Made by a program: the position numbers and the translations under genes. This document shows, in pieces, positions 61,155-64,000 of a stretch of DNA of 64,000 nt. The stretch is from Hippophae tibetana (taxonomy: Eukaryota > Streptophyta > Magnoliopsida > Rosales > Elaeagnaceae): contig CM072808.1 of NCBI GenBank assembly GCA_037013495.1, positions 46,548,068-46,612,067 on the forward strand. The letters run 5' to 3'. The notes beneath the pieces are model-generated. The model was not told the DNA's origin, did not search any database, and saw only the letters and a list, made by a program, of their open reading frames with translations. Positions within the stretch are counted from its first letter, which is position 1; each line of letters begins with the position of its first letter.

Positions 61155-63770
61155 ATGGCTGCTCAAACGTTAATGGCCACAATTCAAACCTTATCTCCAC
61201 CTACTCTCTGTTCTTCTTCTCCCTCTTCTTCACCTTACCTTCGCCAGGTACTTCTACTATTTCATTTTTTCTTTAATTTACTGCTGCTTCAAACCCTAGC
61301 TCATTTGAACTAGTATGATCTTCCTATTGGCCCCTTTGGTTGCCTAGAAAATGTGGAAACCTTAATAGGATAGAAGACTTCATCAGTGCCTTTGAACGTG
61401 TTTCCACCGGTTCGTAGGAGCAATGATTGCTGGTGCGAGTTCTTAGTGACAAAAGCAGGACTGAGAATAACTTATTGTATTGTTATCCCGAGAATATTTT
61501 ACATTGATAATGAAACAGTTATTTCGCTTGTGTGGACATTGATAAGGGGGACAAGTTACTAGTGAAATTCCTTTTTTAGTGACCTTTGAATTGATTACGA
61601 TTTTGTTTCCATAGGTATTTTGTTGCTATGGAAAGTACAATTCATTGTCCCAGAGATGGAATGTCGGTGCTTTGTCAATTCAGGGGCTCAACCTGTTTGG
61701 TTTTACCCATTTGTTGAAGTCCAAGAAAAGGTAAAGTCTTTGCTAATGCTAATTCTCCGTATATACATTTAGAATTATTTTTTCTTCTAATCTTAGCGAG
61801 TAAAGATTCTTCCCTCTTTATACGTGATTTCATTGCCTTTTCATGTCTGGAACTTTTTCATTTGCAATCTCAGTTAAGATTTATCTACAACTTTGTTAAT
61901 CATGTTATGAAATGATTATCGAAGAGAAGGTTTGCAAATTATCTTGTTTCTATTAGTAGTTTATGCAGGGTCTGCTGAGATATATTGTTGATAGCACTCT
62001 TTTCAAATGTAATGAGGTAGAATGGGGACCGTTTAGTAGTTTATGCAGGGTCTGCTGAGATATATTGTTGATACTTGATAGCACTCTTTTCAAATGTAAT
62101 GAGGTAGAATGGGGACCATTTTTGATAACCTACTAAGTCTCTCTCTCTCTCTCTCTCTAACCTTTATTATCTCTACCATGATATGCAAAATTTTAGCCAA
62201 TTTAGTAATTTCTTTCATTCTACATAGTGACTATGTTGGTTGGAGTATAAGAATTCAACTCAACTATAATTATCACAAATTTCAACCTTAGTTTTGTTCC
62301 ATAAGGCTTGATCAAATTTTCCTGTAGTTGCTATTCTTTTAGATGTTGCTTATGAATGTTGTACACTGATAAGTTTGATCCAGTTTATGAGATATGACTT
62401 TCAGTAACTGCTCGTGTCTTTTCTTAATCCATTCATTCAGTTGGATTATCCTAAAGCCATCTTGAATTGGTCATTTTCAGAAGTGGGATTTAATCATTAA
62501 ACTTGTTTCATACGCTGAAGCTATATTTCAATTTTGTAGTTATGTTATTGTAGAACCTTTCTTTTGGGCACTTGATGGTAAAATTTTATGTTTGGATCTA
62601 ATCAAACAGGAGAACTTTCATATGTGCAGTCAATCAAGATGCTGAGGAAGCATTCAAAAAGACAGTAGAAGTGGACCGACTGATTGATAGACTGAGAGAT
62701 ACAGATCCAAAAGAAGTAAGTAAGTAGTACTTACAGTGTGGTTAGAGCTGTGCATTTACTTTGATATACATTTTTTGGTACTAATTAATTGATTACACTA
62801 AATTTAAATGCCTTTTCTTGTATGTCTTGCAAACCTTTAAAGCAACAGCTGTTGAAGTTTTAGTTTTATTTGCACCTCTGCCACACAAGCTAGTTCGCTC
62901 CTAAATATTATCATGGGATGTCCCAAATCTTTAACCTGTTTTTTGACTGGAAATTCAGATATTTCAGTATAAATTGTTTTATCAAATGGGGAGAAATAGT
63001 TTTCCATGTGGATAATAATCTAATTTTAAACATGTCTGGAAACTTGTAGTACATTTGTATTAAAACATGAGCAATAGGTTTCTTGAATAAATTGTTGTGT
63101 GGAAATCTTACCTATTGTTTTTGTCTTTTCAACAGCTTCAGAAGCTGGTTGTTGAAAATATCTTGGCGTTTAACAAGGGATTCTGGATAAGACTAGCAGC
63201 AAGAACTGATACATGCAAATCAGAGGATTATAAAGCATGGTTTCAACTTAGCTTTTACATTTAAGATTGATCTTAATTGACCCTACTTGATGTAACAATT
63301 TTTTGCTTTACTGTTATTCTTTCAGAAACATTACGAGAAGTTAACTATATCTGTAAGGGGCATATTGGATCGACTGGTCCACAAGACCAATGTATTCTCT
63401 CTCCCCTTTTATTTAAAATAAACAACTTTGTGGGTCATGAAATATCATCTAAATTACCTATGTTAAATGGATACTTTTAGGACCTAGTATTATGTTTTTG
63501 GATATGGACACGCCTATTTTCTTTAAAATTTGGTAAATCTCCACTAAGTTGGAGCTTGAGTATCCACATTCATGTTCAGTTGTGTTTGTTAGATATGGGT
63601 ATTTCATGAAAATTGAAGAGTTGATACAACAATGTACTAAATCATATTTACTTGTCTTGCAGGAAAATATAGAGTCATCAACTGGTATTTTCATGAAACC
63701 TGTTGTCCTGGAAGAAGAGGAAATAACATGGCCTCCAAGAGGTCCTGTGGCAATTATAAAAATGGAGAAC
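61155..63770 (+). CDS. BFA3-like chloroplast ATP synthase assembly factor, 5' part
   Basis: Six exons with closing phases: 61155-61247, 61615-61730, 62610-62715, 63136-63234, 63326-63391 and 63663-63770. The gene continues past the window. The Ser/Thr-rich start (MAAQTLMATIQTLSPPT) is a likely plastid transit peptide. The mature part opens AEEAFKKTVEVDRLIDRLRD, then LVVENILAFNKGFWIRLAAR and, on exon 6, WPPRGP. From memory these match the protein encoded by At2g21385, named BFA3, a stromal factor for assembly of the CF1 part of ATP synthase. The location beside the CRM and KIN-7 genes supports this. The intron after 63234 would need a GC donor (AAA|GCATGG), since no GT donor keeps the conserved frame. 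The ATG at 61155 is the first in frame. Confidence 0.72.
61957..62119. repeat. Recent tandem duplication in intron 2 of the BFA3-like gene
   Basis: Two adjacent copies of about 78 and 85 bases (TAGTAGTTTATGCAGGGTCT ... GTAGAATGGGGACC), almost identical except that the second has an extra ACTTGAT. They lie within the intron 61731-62609. A (CT)n run follows at about 62138-62158. Confidence 0.9.
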
Positions 63771-64000
63771 GTGAGTTTTTATTTGTGACTTTTCTTGGTG
63801 ATAGTTTCCGTAATTTTTTTACTGTCTTCCATCCCCATCCTTGAGGTTTTTGGGTCTATTTGAAGTTGCAATTTTGGTTCAATTTTAATAACGTATTACC
63901 CTTTGATCTAAAAAAGGATGTGCTTATTATACTCTTCCTTTTCTTCTCATTTTAGTTTGGTGATTATCAAAGCAAACCCTCCAAATTAGGACAGCTTCGT

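Noticed and set aside
62109-62291. Frame starting in the (CT)n run downstream of the intron duplication
   Set aside because: It lies inside intron 2 of the BFA3-like gene and is created by the Leu-Ser reading of the CT repeat.

Overview
This window is nuclear DNA of a flowering plant, almost certainly a eudicot. Genes are split by AT-rich introns with GT-AG borders, intergenic DNA is very AT-rich, LTR elements of the Copia and Gypsy types are nested in one another, and the genes are plant-specific families. I saw no bacterial-style operons, CRISPR arrays or RNA genes, and no previously undescribed system that I could defend. The interest lies in gene-order history, one dying host gene, and a group of LTRs with unusual promoter motifs.

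Layout. 1-4060: a Copia element on the minus strand, entering from the left edge. 4060-5395: AT-rich spacer. 5395-7049: the 3' half of a second Copia element. 7375-16248: a decayed MATE transporter gene of the plastid EDS5/EDS5H type, carrying a small inverted-repeat insertion, a candidate solo LTR rich in heat-shock-type motifs, and a whole-length but broken Copia element (10426-15326). 17295-19328 (minus): a complete gene for a small plastid CRM-domain RNA-binding protein. 19340-31140: a 12 kb AT-rich gene-free stretch. 31791-41871: a complete 24-exon gene for a KIN-7 kinesin with a C-terminal RING finger. 43642-44344 (minus): a two-B-box BBX protein. 45000-47500: AT-rich spacer. 47507-54929: a broken Gypsy element with a 5-bp target duplication, into which two solo LTRs have inserted. 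55011-55328: a hAT-type MITE. 56782-58560: short-LTR (TRIM-like) elements and a Copia gag fragment. 61155-63770 and beyond: the first six exons of a plastid protein that looks like BFA3, a chloroplast ATP synthase assembly factor.

How the genes fit together. The five host genes recall, in combination, two Arabidopsis regions: EDS5, CRM protein, KIN-7D and BBX20 near At4g39030-At4g39070, and EDS5H, CRM protein, kinesin and BFA3 near At2g21340-At2g21385. This is from memory of the Arabidopsis map, not from a search. The window seems to keep in one place what is divided between two duplicated Arabidopsis segments. Three of the genes (MATE, CRM, BFA3-like) encode plastid proteins, but nothing shows that they are co-regulated.

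Splice junctions were read by eye. For the CRM, kinesin, BBX and BFA3-like genes every exon was checked for reading phase, and the phases close exactly, so those models are firm. LTR borders supported by target-site duplications are firm; the others are marked approximate.
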